From Alkalicoccobacillus plakortidis (GTDB lineage Bacteria; Bacillota; Bacilli; Bacillales; Bacillaceae_D), in NCBI RefSeq assembly GCF_023703085.1, contig NZ_JAMQJY010000004.1:124001-188000 (forward strand): 64,000 bases of DNA, given 5' to 3'. Within the stretch, counting starts at the first letter, position 1, and the number at the start of each line of letters is the position of its first letter. Of the stretch, positions 26,119 to 38,053 are shown one piece after another. A model generated the notes under the pieces. That model saw nothing but the letters and a program-made list of their open reading frames with translations, was not told where the DNA came from and made no database searches. A program made the position numbers and the translations under genes.

Positions 26119-26708
26119 TTACTCGTTTGCCTGTAATCCTCTGAGAAAAAACTCAACCGTTTTATCGACTTGTTTTGATAGAGAATACTTTTGACCTGAG
26201 ATTAGCCAGGTTGTTACCACCTCATCCATTGCACCAAACAGCAGGAGGCGAGTCAGTTTGACGTCGAGATCTGCTCGGAACATCCCCGCTTCAATTCCTT
26301 GATTAATCACGTTTTCTAGCAGCTGAATATATGGTTTTACCACTTGCCCAATGGCAACCCGCATGTCCATATTGCTTTGTCTTAGTTCAATTTGAGTCAC
26401 ATATGCAAAGTCAATGTTGGCTTCGAGTTCGGTATAATGAATACGGCAAATCTCTCGAATGGCTTCTTCTGCATTAGTTATATGCTCTAGGCTCGTATGA
26501 AATTTCTCAACGAGTTCGCCAAGCTTTTCGCGAAACAAGGAGATTAAGATGTCATCCTTATTTTTAAAATAAAGATAAATCGTCCCGTCGGCTACACAGC
26601 AACCTTTGCAATCTTGGAAACTTGTGACTTGTGATAGCCATTCTCCGCAAAAACTTTTACAGCTGCGTCAAGGATTTGGTGATATTTTTCTTTTTTTCTA
26701 CTTGTCAT
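26119..26708 (-). CDS. fadR: Fatty-acid degradation repressor FadR (TetR family), one frame break
   Basis: Starts MTSRKKEKYHQILDAAVKVF; the HTH region GYHKSQVSKIAK..GVADGTIYLYFKNKDDILISLF is nearly that of B. subtilis FadR. The frame is interrupted by a stop at 26596-26598, where GCTGTGTAGCC should read GCTGGTGTAGCC: one base is missing in a GCTGG site. Repaired length is 196 residues. FadR represses beta-oxidation genes until long-chain acyl-CoA binds. A consensus FadR box lies 35 bases upstream. Confidence 0.92.
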
Positions 26709-26742
26709 GGTTACACCTCGATGTTAAGATTCAACTAATCAA

Positions 26743-26760
26743 TGAATGAATAGTCATTCA
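26743..26760. promoter_or_regulatory. FadR operator
   Basis: TGAATGAATAGTCATTCA fits the B. subtilis FadR box TGAATGAMTANTCATTCA at every position. It lies between the divergent fadR-etfBA and fadF-N-A-E-lcfA operons and can control both. Confidence 0.95.
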
Positions 26761-26900
26761 TTTTTTATCATCTTATTCGAATTTAAGGTCGATGTCAACG
26801 AAACAGAACGCGATTTTTGTAGTCTTTTTGTGAATAGGAGGTAATATCTTGGTGATAAGGTGAAGTTCGTGGAATCTAAGATGGAGCATTTTATATCTCC

Positions 26901-29078
26901 ATGAAAGGACTGATTCACGTGGTGTTGCAGTGGACTCAATTTTTAGCATTTCTTATTGTAAGCGGTTTCAGCTTGTATATATTCGCAATGGTCATGTATA
27001 GCCGCTATCTGAATGTGAAATTGGGGCAGCCAGTAAAATTAGAAAAGAATTTAGGCAAACGCTTTAAGACTTTTTTTGTGCAGGTGTTTGGTCAAACCAA
27101 ACTAATGAAGGATCCAAAAAGTGGTATCATGCACATCGTTGTCTTTTATGGATTTATCATTCTTCAGTTTGGCGCCCTTGATATTATCGTAAAAGGGTTT
27201 GGGAGTGAGGGGTTACCAATACCCGGCTACGATGTGTTTGTTTTGACGCAAGAAGTAACTGTGTTTCTCATTTTTCTATCAGTAGGTTATGCAGCTTACA
27301 GGAGATATGGGGAGAAGCTACCTCGTCTAAAGAAAGGCTTGGAAACCGAGTATTGTGATCTTCCTCATTCTATCTCTGATGCTTTCTGTTTTGGGAACAC
27401 TTGGATTTGAACGAGTGTTTCACGACATGCAGGCATCTTGGTACGCGCCACTCTCATCAGCGATTGCTGCTCCTATTCAGGGGATGGGCACAACTGTTGG
27501 CGCCATTGGGTTCTATTTTTTTTGGTGGGTACACCTATTGATTCTGTTAACCTTTTTGATTTATGTCCCGCAGTCAAAGCATTTTCATCTCATTGTTGCT
27601 CCAATTAATATCCTACTTGGTCGCACAGGCCCGGTTGGAAGGTTACAAAAGCTTGATCTTGAGGATGAGGAAGCTGAGTCATTTGGAGTTGGCAAAATTG
27701 AAGATTTCACTCAGAAACAAATGCTCGATTATTATGCCTGTGTAGAATGTGGACGTTGTACGGATGTATGTCCGGCTTCGAATACTGGAAAGCTCCTGTC
27801 TCCGATGCATTTAATCGTTAAGCTACGTGATCATTTAACAGAAAAAGGAGCAGTTACGTCAAAAACACCATGGACACCTGCTTTTGCGTTTCCACAGTCA
27901 ACGACTCATAGTGTGCAAACAGGGGAACCGCGTGCAGCGGCTTATGATTGGAGTCAAGGTGCAATCACCAATATTGAGCCAACTCTACAGATGCAAAAGC
28001 AAATGTGGTCGCAGGATGGCAAGGATGTTGGAGATCTCAATCTCATTGGTGATGTGATGACCGAGGACGAAATATGGGCTTGTACAACGTGTAGAAATTG
28101 TGAGGATCAATGTCCCGTTGGAAATGAACATGTGGATAAAATTATAGACCTTAGGCGCCATCTTGTTTTGATGGAAGGTAGTGTGCCAACTGATGGACAG
28201 CGGGCGATGCAAAATATCGAACGACAAAGTAATCCATGGGGAATTAACCGAAACAGTCGGGCAGATTGGACAGAGGAGCAGGATGTGCACTATGTGCCAA
28301 CGGTTAAAGAAAATCCGGACTTTGAGATTCTCTATTTTGTTGGTTCGATGGGGTCTTACGATAACCGTAGCATCAAGGTTTCGCAGGCACTTACAAGGCT
28401 AATGAATAAAGCTGGAGTTAATTTTGCGATCCTTGGAAATGAAGAAAAGAACTCTGGCGATACGCCAAGACGTATGGGAAATGAGCTGCTTTTTCAAGAG
28501 CTTTGTGCGGAGAATATATCAATCTTTGAAAAGTATAACGTGAAAAAGATAGTCACAGCTTGTCCACATACCTACAACACATTCAAAAATGAGTATCCAG
28601 ACTTTGGTTTGGATGGTGTAGAAGTTTTGCATCACACAGAGTTACTTGATCAATTAATAAAAGCAAAAAGATTAGTTCCGCAATATGAACTAAAAGAACG
28701 AATTACCTATCATGATTCCTGTTATCTCGGAAGATACAACAACATCTATGACCAAGCCTAGGGATATTCTTCGAGCAATTCAAGGGGTGGATGTCATTGA
28801 AATGGAGCGAAGTCGAGAAAACGGAATGTGCTGTGGAGCTTGGAGGTGGAATGATGTGGATGGAAGAAACCGCAGGCAAGAGAGTCAACATAGCTCGCAC
28901 AGAGCAGGCGCTGGCAGTGAACCCAACTGTTATCAGCAGCGCGTGTCCATTCTGTCTTACCATGCTAGCAGATGGCACAAAATCAACAGAAGCGGAAGAA
29001 GTAAAAACCAAGGATATTGCCGAGATTCTAGATCTTGCGGTGTTTGGTGATGCAAAAGAAGACTCGGCTATTCATTAA
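26901..29078 (+). CDS. fadF: FadF-like membrane iron-sulfur oxidoreductase, three frame breaks
   Basis: An N-terminal five- or six-helix membrane domain (cytochrome b/NarI-like) is followed by two 4Fe-4S clusters (CVECGRCTDVCPASN and CTTCRNCEDQCPVGN) and two CCG domains (CYLGRYNNIYDQ, ENGMCCGAGGGMMW, ISSACPFCLTML), like B. subtilis FadF (YwjF). It probably passes electrons from ETF to menaquinone. The frame breaks three times: GCTTGG at 27338-27343, CCAAGC at 28753-28758, GCTTGG at 28839-28844. Removing one base from each gives 724 residues in a single frame. The ATG lacks a ribosome site; a 14-codon upstream frame overlaps it. Confidence 0.88.
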
Positions 29079-29094
29079 TAGGAGGTTATCTCGT

Positions 29095-31489
29095 ATGGGA
29101 AAAACGATTAAACGAGCAGCGGTCATCGGATCTGGAGTAATGGGAGCGAGTATTGCCGCACATCTTGCTAATGCGGGAATTCCAACGTTACTTTTGGATA
29201 TCGTGCCAAAAGAACGAACAGAAGAGGAGAGAGCAAAGGGAATAGAAGTGAATCACCCATTATATCGAAACCGGTTAGCAACCTCTGCTATTAAAAAGTT
29301 GAAAAAGGTGAATCCGGCTCCTTTTTTTGATCCACAGTTGGCTTCCCTCATTACACCTGGAAATATTGAAGATGATCTGGCTCGAATTAAGGAAGTTGAT
29401 TGGGTCATTGAGGTGGTTGTTGAGAATCTGTCAATCAAGCAACAGCTCTATCAAAAGCTAGAGCAGGTATGGGAGAAAGGCATCATCGTAAGTTCTAATA
29501 CTTCTGGGATCTCGATAAATGAAATGTCTGCTAACTGTAGTCAGGAGTTTCAAGAACACTTTCTAGGCACCCACTTTTTTAATCCACCACGATACATGAA
29601 GCTGCTGGAGATTATCCCAGGTCAACATACCAATCAGGAAATACTTGAGCAAATGAAACAGTTCTGCGAACGAGATTTAGGCAAAAAGGTAGTGCGCGCC
29701 AAAGATACACCAAATTTTATTGCAAATCGCATTGGGACACACGGCATGCTTGTGACATTAAACGAGATGATTAAAGGTGGTTATACGATTGAGGAGGTAG
29801 ACGCGGTCACCGGTCCAAGCGATGGGCAGGCCTAAAAGTGCAACCTTTCGCACTTTAGATCTGGTCGGAATTGATACTTTTTATTTTGTCTCCAATAATG
29901 TTCACGAAAAACTAACGGACACTTCGGAAAAGCACATTTTTAAGGTGCCGCAGTTACTTGAGGATATTGTTTCAAAAGGCTGGATTGGCGAAAAGGCAGG
30001 TCAGGGCTTTTATAAAAAAGTGAAAACCGATCAAGGAAAACAAATTTTCTCCTTAAATCTTAGGACATATGATTACGAGTTATCCACAAGACCAAAAGAC
30101 GCATCACTTGAAGCGGCAAAGCTCGCAAAAGGAACACCGAAGAAACTCAAAGCACTACTTTCTGGCGGCGATAAATATTCAGAACTAGCCTGGAATGTGT
30201 TAAAGCATATGCTGATTTATTCAGCAGAAAAGGTAGGAGAGATTGCCGACTCAATTGTGGAAATAGATGAAGCAATGAAGTGGGGTTTTAACTGGGAGCT
30301 TGGTCCATTTGAAACGTGGGATGCGATTGGACTGGAACGTTCCGTCAAACGGATGGAATCAGAGGGGCTTACAGTACCTAACTGGGTGAAAGCTTGGATA
30401 GAAGAAGGCAATCAAACATTTTATAGACAAATAGAAGGAACGACTTTCTACTATGCGGATGGATCGTTGCATGAATCGGAACGAGCAACAGAAGAAATTA
30501 GCCTGTCTTCTTTAAAAGAGCAAAACAAGGTTGTGCTCTCTAACAGTGGTGCAAGCCTCATTGATCTAGGTGATGGTATTGCCTGCCTTGAGTTCCATTC
30601 GCCAAACAATGCAATCGGAGCAGATATCTTAACAATGATTCAGCAGTCCACGGAGGAAGTGCGGAACAATTTTGAGGGGCTAGTCATTGCTAACCAAGGG
30701 CGAAACTTCTGCGTGGGTGCAAATATCATGATTCTGTTGATGGAGGCTCAGGACGAGGAATGGGATGAAGTAGATCAAATCATTCGCATGTTCCAAAACA
30801 CCATGTATGACCTTAAACATTTTGAAAAACCGGTCATTGCGGCACCGCATCGAATGGCACTTGGTGGAGGGGTAGAAGTTTGCCTTCCTGCTGATCAGGT
30901 TGTTGCTTCTGCTGAGACTTACTATGGATTAGTTGAGGTAGGCGTTGGTTTAATTCCTGCAGGTGGTGGTTGTAAGGAATACATGCTGCGTGTAAGTCCA
31001 GAGTCTGCCCCAGCAGATCGTGACGTGCAGACTGAAGTCAATCGTGTATTTGAAACGATTGCCACAGCAAAGGTGTCAACAAGTGCAACACATGCTAAGA
31101 AGTTAGGCTATATGCAGAAATCAGATCGATTAGTTATGAACGAAGGGCATCTCATTTATGAAGCGAAACAAGCAGCATTAAAACTAGCTCCAAATTATCT
31201 GTCTACAGCTAGGGAGAACATCCGCGTAACTGGACGAGAAGGAAAAGCGATTATGAAGCTTGGAGCGAGGCAGATGCAGATGGCGGGATTTGCGAGTGAT
31301 CACGATGTCTTAATTGCCGGAAAGCTAGCCCATGTATTAGCTGGTGGAGATGTCCCATCAGGAACCTTGGTTAGTGAACAATACATGCTTGATTTGGAAC
31401 GGGAAGCATTTCTCAGCTTGTGCGGGGAGCCAAAAACCCAGCAGCGCATGCAGCATATGCTCAGTAAAGGAAAACCATTACGTAATTAA
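29095..31489 (+). CDS. fadN: 3-hydroxyacyl-CoA dehydrogenase/enoyl-CoA hydratase FadN, one frame break
   Basis: The N-terminal NAD-binding domain starts MGKTIKRAAVIGSGVMGASI, with the catalytic region FLGTHFFNPPRYMKLLEIIP. The C-terminal hydratase-like domain has NQGRNFCVGANIMILLM and ALGGGVEVCLPADQVV. The frame breaks at CCAAGC (29817-29822): AVTGP continues as AMGRPKSATFRTLDLVG after removing one A. Repaired length is 797 residues, as in B. subtilis FadN. Catalyses hydration and NAD-linked oxidation of acyl-CoA. AGGAGG precedes the ATG. Confidence 0.93.
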
Positions 31490-31507
31490 GAGGAGAGGTG
31501 AAACCAC

Positions 31508-32689
31508 TTGAGAGAAGCAGTGATTGTATCAACAGCAAGGACAGCGTCAGGCAGAGCAAAAAAAGGCAGTTTGGCCGAAACGAGGGTGGAGGATCTAGGC
31601 AAAGCCGTTCTTGAAGCTGTGATGGAACGTGCTCCTGGATTGAAAAAGGAAGACGTGGAGGATGTCATCTTAGGCTGCGCAATGCCTGAGGGAGAGCAAG
31701 GCTTAAATGTGGCTCGAATTATATCGTTGTATGCAGGTTTTCCTGTGACGACACCAGCACTAACCATTAATCGTTTCTGTTCGTCTGGTCTTCAATCCAT
31801 TGCCTTTGCAGCTGAGCGAGTGATGCTTGGGCACGCAGATGTTGTGATAGCTGGTGGAGTAGAGAGTATGAGTCATGTACCAATGACCGGCTTCAAATTT
31901 TCTCCTCACCCACAAATTGCCGAAGAAATGCCAGAAGCTTATATGGGCATGGGTTTTACAGCAGAGGAAGTGGCAAGTCAGTTTGATGTGTCGCGTGAGG
32001 ACCAAGACGCATTCGCTGCCAGAAGTCATCAAAAAGCCTATGAAGCGGCACACAAAGGATTGTTTAAAGACGAAATTGTGCCTGTTCATACTTCAAAGAG
32101 TGGTGTAACAGAAGAAGGCAAACGCTTGGAAGAGACGTATGTATTTGATCAGGATGAAGGAATTCGCGGAGATACAACAGGTGATATTTTATCGAAATTA
32201 AAACCTGCTTTTAAGCGAAATGGATCGGTTACGGCAGGAAATTCATCACAAATGAGTGATGGCGCAGCAGCCTGTGTGGTGATGAGTAAGGAGAAAGCGG
32301 AAGAATTAGGGTTAACCCCTCTTGCAACATTTAAGTCATTTGCTGTCGCAGGAGTTGAACCAGAGATAATGGGAGTTGGACCCATTAAGGCGATCCCTAA
32401 AGCATTAGAGATGGCAGGTATTGGTCAAAATGATGTTGATCTTTTTGAGATCAATGAGGCGTTTGCTTCTCAGTGTCTGCAGATTATTCGGGAATTAGAA
32501 ATCGATGAAGATAAAGTGAATGTAAACGGTGGAGGAATTGCACTTGGTCATCCACTGGGATGTACGGGAGCAAAGTTAACAGCAACGCTTATTCATGAAT
32601 TAAAACGTCGTGGTGGTGGATACGGAGTGGTGTCGATGTGTATCGGTGGTGGAATGGGAGCCGCTGGTGTGCTTGAGGTTCACGCGTAA
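31508..32689 (+). CDS. fadA: Acetyl-CoA acyltransferase (3-ketothiolase) FadA
   Basis: A 393-residue thiolase. The acyl-enzyme cysteine is in [16 protein letters not shown], and the active-site His and second Cys are in [12 protein letters not shown] and [12 protein letters not shown]. It cleaves 3-ketoacyl-CoA to acetyl-CoA. TTG start with AGAGGAGAGGTG upstream, 18 bases after fadN. Confidence 0.95.
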   Translation: MREAVIVSTARTASGRAKKGSLAETRVEDLGKAVLEAVMERAPGLKKEDVEDVILGCAMPEGEQGLNVARIISLYAGFPVTTPALTINRFCSSGLQSIAFAAERVMLGHADVVIAGGVESMSHVPMTGFKFSPHPQIAEEMPEAYMGMGFTAEEVASQFDVSREDQDAFAARSHQKAYEAAHKGLFKDEIVPVHTSKSGVTEEGKRLEETYVFDQDEGIRGDTTGDILSKLKPAFKRNGSVTAGNSSQMSDGAAACVVMSKEKAEELGLTPLATFKSFAVAGVEPEIMGVGPIKAIPKALEMAGIGQNDVDLFEINEAFASQCLQIIRELEIDEDKVNVNGGGIALGHPLGCTGAKLTATLIHELKRRGGGYGVVSMCIGGGMGAAGVLEVHA

Positions 32690-32722
32690 CGAACGTTATA
32701 AAACTTTGGGAGGCTGTTTAGA

Positions 32723-34495
32723 ATGTTAAAATCAGTGACTGGTGGAAGTTTTATTATTGAGGAAGTTGATTATGCATCGGTTGTCACACCGGATCATCTA
32801 ACCGATGAGCAGCGTATGATCGCTGATACCACAAGGGATTTTGTAGAAGGTGAAGTTACGCCTCATGATGAGCAGCTAGAAAAACTAGATTATGAGCTAA
32901 CAGTTGATTTAATACGTAAGGCTGGTGACCTGGGCTTACTAGGGGCTGATGTACCGGAAATGTATGATGGGTTAGAGCTTGATAAAGTGAGCTCTACATT
33001 GATTAACGAACGCTTAGCCAAAGCGTCCTCCTTTGCCTTATCAGTAGGTGCACACGTAGGCATTGGTACACTTCCAATCGTTTATTTTGGCACAGAGGAG
33101 CAAAAGAAGCGTTATCTTCCTGATCTTGCCTCTGGTCGAAGAATTGCTGCCTATTGTTTAACAGAGCCATCTTCTGGTTCCGATGCTCAAGGAGCAAAAG
33201 CAAACGCCGTTTTATCAGAGGACAAAACCTATTACTCGTTATCTGGAACAAAACAGTTTATTACCAATGCTGCATTTGCGGATCTATTTATCGTCTATGC
33301 AAAGGTAGATGGAGAAAAGTTCAGTACATTTATCGTGGAACGAACGATGGACGGTGTAAGCATTGGACCAGAAGAAAAGAAAATGGGGATTAAGGGCTCA
33401 TCTACATGCCCGTTGATTCTAGAAGATGTCAAAGTGCCTGTTGAAAATCTATTATGGGAGGAGGGCAAAGGTCATTTAATTGCGTTTAATATCCTGAATA
33501 TTGGTCGGTTCAAACTGGCTGCAGGAAGTGTTGGCGCAGCAAAAGAAACCATTGAGCTATCAGCTGATTATGCAAATGAGCGGACTCAATTTGGTCGTCC
33601 GATTTCATCTTTTCCTCTAGTAGGTAAAAAGTTGGCGGAGATGAATATTAAAACGTATCTGCTTGAAAGTATCGTCTATCGAACAGCGGGTCTGATGGAT
33701 GAGGCAATGAAGGATATTGATTTTAGCAAACCAGATGCAGGAGTTGTATCAGCCAAGGCCATTGCAGAATATGCACTAGAGTGTTCGATTAATAAGGTAT
33801 TTAGTTCTGAAACGCTTGATTCAATTGCAGATGAAGGAGTTCAAATTCATGGAGGATACGGTTATATTCAAGAATACAAGGTTGAGCGTATTTACCGTGA
33901 TTCACGGATTAATCGTATTTTTGAAGGAACAAATGAGATCAACCGCTTATTAATCCCAGGCACATTAATCAAACGAGCGATGAAAGGGCAATTACCACTA
34001 ATGGAAAAAGCGCAAGCCCTTCAATCTGAGTTGCTATCAATGGTACCCGGCAGAACGTTTGAAGGAACACTTGAACAAGAAGCTCATCTAATTGAGATGG
34101 CGAAAAAGATGTTTCTTATGGTTGGCGGTCAGGCTGTACAGAAGTATCAGCTTGAATTAGAAAAGGAACAGGAAATCCTTAGTCATCTAGCTGATATGAT
34201 GATTCAAGTGTATGCTGTTGAAAGCGCATACGCCAGAACGAAACAATTAATTGATCAAAAGGGTGAAGATAAAGCAGCCAATGCGATTGCTATGACTGAG
34301 ATCGCCGTTCATGAAGCCTTTGATACGATTGAACAATTAGCTAAGGAATCGCTTGCGTCGATGGAATCAGGGGACTCACTGCGTACTCAGCTATCTGTGC
34401 TTAAAAAGCTTGGGCGGAGAACACCAATTAACCTCACATCAAGAAAACGCCAAATCGCTGAAAAAGTCGCGTATTCAAGTAAATATGTTGTGTAA
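32723..34495 (+). CDS. fadE: Acyl-CoA dehydrogenase FadE
   Basis: A 590-residue, long-form acyl-CoA dehydrogenase. Signatures CLTEPSSGSDAQG and QIHGGYGYIQEYKVERIYRD are intact, and IFEGTNEINRLLIPGTLI follows; the C-terminal ~170 residues form the extra helical domain of the FadE subfamily. It makes trans-2-enoyl-CoA and hands electrons to EtfAB. Start ATG with GGGAGG upstream. Confidence 0.95.
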   Translation: MLKSVTGGSFIIEEVDYASVVTPDHLTDEQRMIADTTRDFVEGEVTPHDEQLEKLDYELTVDLIRKAGDLGLLGADVPEMYDGLELDKVSSTLINERLAKASSFALSVGAHVGIGTLPIVYFGTEEQKKRYLPDLASGRRIAAYCLTEPSSGSDAQGAKANAVLSEDKTYYSLSGTKQFITNAAFADLFIVYAKVDGEKFSTFIVERTMDGVSIGPEEKKMGIKGSSTCPLILEDVKVPVENLLWEEGKGHLIAFNILNIGRFKLAAGSVGAAKETIELSADYANERTQFGRPISSFPLVGKKLAEMNIKTYLLESIVYRTAGLMDEAMKDIDFSKPDAGVVSAKAIAEYALECSINKVFSSETLDSIADEGVQIHGGYGYIQEYKVERIYRDSRINRIFEGTNEINRLLIPGTLIKRAMKGQLPLMEKAQALQSELLSMVPGRTFEGTLEQEAHLIEMAKKMFLMVGGQAVQKYQLELEKEQEILSHLADMMIQVYAVESAYARTKQLIDQKGEDKAANAIAMTEIAVHEAFDTIEQLAKESLASMESGDSLRTQLSVLKKLGRRTPINLTSRKRQIAEKVAYSSKYVV

Positions 34496-34530
34496 TCATT
34501 GTACGAAACACCAAAAAAGGGGTGTTGATA

Positions 34531-36211
34531 ATGCAGGACAACGTCTGGTTAACCCATTATCCACAAGAAGTTCAACCAACCTACGAATACCCAAAACAGC
34601 ATTTGGCACGTTTTCTAATTGATAGTGCCGAAAAATATCCAGAGCACGATGCCTTGTTTTTTCTCGGAAAAAAAATGACCTTTAAGCAGCTGTTAGATGC
34701 AACCTATCGTTTGGCAAACAGCTTACAGGATCTTGGTGTAAAAAAGGGTGATCGGGTAGCAATTATGCTACCCAATTGCCCACAAGCGGTTATTGCCTAT
34801 TATGGTGCATTACTCACCGGCGCAATTGTTGTGCAGACAAATCCACTTTATACCGAAAGAGAACTGAAACATCAGCTGAATGATTCTGGCTCCATTCTGC
34901 TCATCACATTAGATATTTTATCAAAACGGGTAAATAAGGTCCTTGATCAAACGAATGTAAGGCACACGATTTTCACCTCGGTTAAGGATTATTTACCATT
35001 TCCAAAAAATATTTTGTATCCGCTTACACTAAAGAAGGATGGATTATCCACAAAGGTAGATTATTCAGCCACACAGCATTCCTTTAAACAACGCTTGGCT
35101 AATGCTCCTAGCACCCCTGTAATGGTAGAAGTTGATTCAGAGAATGACCTGGCTCTTCTTCAATATACAGGTGGGACTACTGGTGTTTCAAAGGGAGTGA
35201 TGTTGACGCACTATAATTTAATCGCAAACACCCATCAAACCAAAGCATGGTCCTACCAGACCGAAGAAGGCAAGGAACGGTATCTAGCAGCTCTTCCTTT
35301 TTTTCATGTCTTTGGCATGACGGTACTAATGAACCTAGCGATGCTTCAAGCTGGCATGATCATTCTGCTGCCGAAGTTTGATGCGGAGGCCACATTAAAG
35401 GTCATTGATAAAATGAAGCCAACGGTTTTTCCGGGCGCACCAACCATGTATATTGCCTTGCTTCATCATCCGAATATTCGCCAATACGATTTATCCTCTA
35501 TTAATATCTGTATCAGTGGTGCCGCGCCATTACCTGGTGAGGTACAGGAGAAGTTTGAAGCCGTTACAGGAGGCAAGTTAACAGAAGGATACGGTCTGAC
35601 AGAGACATCACCTGTTACACATGCCAATAACATTTGGGGAAAAAGAAAGCTTGGCTCAATCGGCATTCCGTTTCCTGATACAGAAGCAAAGATTGTTCAA
35701 TCTGAAACGGGAGATGAGTTGGATGTTGGGGAAGTCGGTGAACTAATCATCAGAGGTCCTCAGGTTATGAAAGGATATTGGAATGCCAAGGAGGAAACAA
35801 CACGGACCTTAAAGGATGGTTGGTTTTATACCGGAGACATGGCACAGGTTGATGAAGAGGGTTATTTTTATATCATGGATCGAAAAAAGGACATTATTAT
35901 TGCAGGTGGATTTAACATTTACCCAAGAGAGGTAGAAGAAGTTCTATTTGAGCATCCAAGCCGTGATGGATGCTGTCGTAGCTGGAATTCCAGACGAGTA
36001 TAGAGGCGAGACGGTTAAAGCTTTTCTAGTGTTAAAAGAAGGTGAGAAACTAGATGAAACCGAAATCGATCGTTTTTGCCGAGATAGACTTGCAGCCTTC
36101 AAAGTACCTCGCAGTTACGAAGTGCGCGAAGCCTTACCAAAAACATTAATCGGCAAAACACTACGCCGTAAAGTTGTTGAAGAAGAGCTAGCCAAACATA
36201 AAAACGCGTGA
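34531..36211 (+). CDS. lcfA: Long-chain acyl-CoA synthetase LcfA-like, one frame break
   Basis: An AMP-forming ligase. The P-loop LLQYTGGTTGVSKGVMLTH, EGYGLTETSPVTH and GWFYTGDMAQVDEEGYFYIM are present, with the C-terminal lysine region LPKTLIGKTLRRKVVEEE. The frame breaks at CCAAGC (35956-35961): EVLFEHP continues as AVMDAVVAGIPDEYRGE after removal of one A. Repaired length is 559 residues. ATG at 34531 with AAAAGGGG upstream. It activates fatty acids for the pathway encoded beside it. Confidence 0.92.
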
Positions 36212-36232
36212 CACAAAAAGGAGTGGAGAACC

Positions 36233-36652
36233 ATGGCAAACACATCATCAACCCAAAGAGATGTTTTTATAGAGAAAGCAACTGAGCTCGCAGAGAGGAC
36301 TTTTTGGGGTCATGTTGGCTGTGAAATGATCGAATTAGAGGAGCGACAGGTGACCGTTGAGCTTGATGTGAAGTCGCATCATCTCAACCTCATTGGAATT
36401 TTGCACGGTGGCGTTCACGCCACCATGTTAGATAGTGCGATGGGAATCTTAGCAATGGCATCAAATCCCGAAGACAAAATGGTTACGACAAACCTCAATA
36501 TTCATTATTTAGCCCCAACCAAAGAAGAAAAGGTAAGGGTGCAGGCCAAGATCATTCATGAATCAAACTCGATGATGACGACAGAGGGAACATTAGTAAA
36601 TGAAGCAGGAGAGCTTTGCGCCTTCGCTACAGCAACCTTCAGGAGGAGCTAA
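36233..36652 (+). CDS. PaaI-family hotdog thioesterase
   Basis: A 139-residue hotdog protein. The family core LNLIGILHGGVHATMLDSAMG has the usual HGG motif and a downstream acidic residue. It is the last gene of the fad operon and probably releases CoA from stalled or excess acyl-CoA intermediates. AAAGGAGTGG precedes the ATG. Confidence 0.85.
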   Translation: MANTSSTQRDVFIEKATELAERTFWGHVGCEMIELEERQVTVELDVKSHHLNLIGILHGGVHATMLDSAMGILAMASNPEDKMVTTNLNIHYLAPTKEEKVRVQAKIIHESNSMMTTEGTLVNEAGELCAFATATFRRS

Positions 36653-36662
36653 TTATACATCT

Positions 36663-36699
36663 GCCAGCTCAACTCGTAAGCGCGAGTGGGCTTTTTTTG
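36663..36699 (+). terminator. Terminator of the fadF-lcfA-thioesterase operon
   Basis: Stem ACTCG / CGAGT extended by outer GCC..GGC pairs, followed by TTTTTTT. Confidence 0.7.
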
Positions 36700-36728
36700 T
36701 GGTATAAAGGATAAAAAGGAGAGAAGAC

Positions 36729-37064
36729 ATGCAGCATACACTTGAGCTATACGACGTTCCTTTTTATTCAATTAAAAGTGGACGTAAAACAATAGAAGTT
36801 CGCTTAAACGATCAAAAAATGAGAAGCATTCAACCAAATGACATACTTACATTTGTTTATCAAAAAGAAACAATCATAACAACAGTTGTGGAGCTTTTAC
36901 CATACGATTCATTCCTAGACCTTTATCAGACCATTCCTTTTGTTGAAATGGATTGTGAGAATTGGACGATGCACGAGATGCTTGCAGCTACGTACAAATT
37001 CTATACAAAGAGTGAGGAAGAAAAATGGGGAGCCGTGGCTATTAGAATCACGACTGCCCTTTAA
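36729..37064 (+). CDS. ASCH-domain protein
   Basis: A 111-residue protein of the ASCH fold: HTLELYDVPFYSIKSGRKTIEVRLND is the typical first half, with the conserved G-K-T-x-E-x-R region, followed by the beta-barrel strands ILTFVYQKETIITTVVELLPY. ASCH proteins bind RNA or nucleotides; some are amidohydrolases of modified cytidine. Its 3' end overlaps the convergent transporter gene by 17 bases. Confidence 0.8.
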   Translation: MQHTLELYDVPFYSIKSGRKTIEVRLNDQKMRSIQPNDILTFVYQKETIITTVVELLPYDSFLDLYQTIPFVEMDCENWTMHEMLAATYKFYTKSEEEKWGAVAIRITTAL

Positions 37065-38009
37065 TCTTCGGTTTAATCCGAAGCAACACTTGTGCAACTA
37101 TCGCCAATACAGGTAATTCTATAAGCGGGCCAAAGACCAAGGCTAGCGCGATAATTGGCTTGTCTGGGAATGCTGTTATGGCAATGGCTAGGGCAACAGG
37201 CGAGTTACGGGCAATAATAGTGAAGTGTAAGCTAACAGAATCCTCGTACGACATGTTTAACCATTTACATAAAAGTTGTCCCAATCCGAAGTTTATTATG
37301 AAATAAAAGAGGATAGGTATAAGTAAGACATAGATGATTTCCAAATTAGACCAAAGATAGCTTCCTTGAGAGGCGAACATCGAAATAATAGCTAAGCATA
37401 AAAAAATGAGTTGTGCAGATGCAAAAAACGGAATCACTCTTTTCTGCAAAAGCTCCTGGTTTTTTCTAAATACAACCCTCGTAAGCTGTGCGAGGGTAAA
37501 AGGGAAAAGAAAGACAAGTAACACACTTTCAAGAATGGTAGAAAGGGCAATGGTCTCTACAGTACAGCAAAAATTAACAAATACACCGGTAGTAACAGCA
37601 CTTGAAGGATGAGGTTAATTGGAAGGACAGACGCGGCGAGAGGTACATTCCCCCGAGCAATGGAGGTGAAGACCAAATACCAATCGGTGCAAGGAGTTAC
37701 CATTAACATAATGAATGCAATCCATAAGGCTGGATGATCTGAAAGAAACGCCGCACCTAGACCCCAGGCAAGTAATGGAGTCCAAATAAAATTAATAATA
37801 GTACTTGTTCCTAAGAATCGAACATGAGTGAATGAATTTTTTAACTGATCAAGAGGGATCGTTAAGAAGAGGCCATATAACATAACCAGTAAAAAAGGAA
37901 TGATCAGTGATTCTGAATAAGTTGAAATGAGCGGAATTTGACCAAGCCCAAGCCCAATTAGTACCGCTGCAAGGATAATGAGGGTTTGTTGTTTTTCGAG
38001 AGTATCCAA
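37048..38009 (-). CDS. SBF/ACR3-like transporter (arsenic-resistance type), one frame break
   Basis: A ten-helix protein of the bile acid:sodium symporter superfamily. The segment MVTPCTDWYLVFTSIARGN is the conserved Cys-containing region of the ACR3-like subgroup, and HFTIIARNSPVALAIAI is the second. It closes prematurely at 37557: GCTGTACTGTAG should read GCTGGTACTGTAG, a base lost in a GCTGG site. The repaired protein has 320 residues. TTG start at 38009 with AAGGA upstream. The substrate (arsenite or another anion) is not proven. Confidence 0.75.
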
Positions 38010-38053
38010 TGTAAACAGTCCTTACGAAAGAAATTCTTTAATATGAAAGGTGG

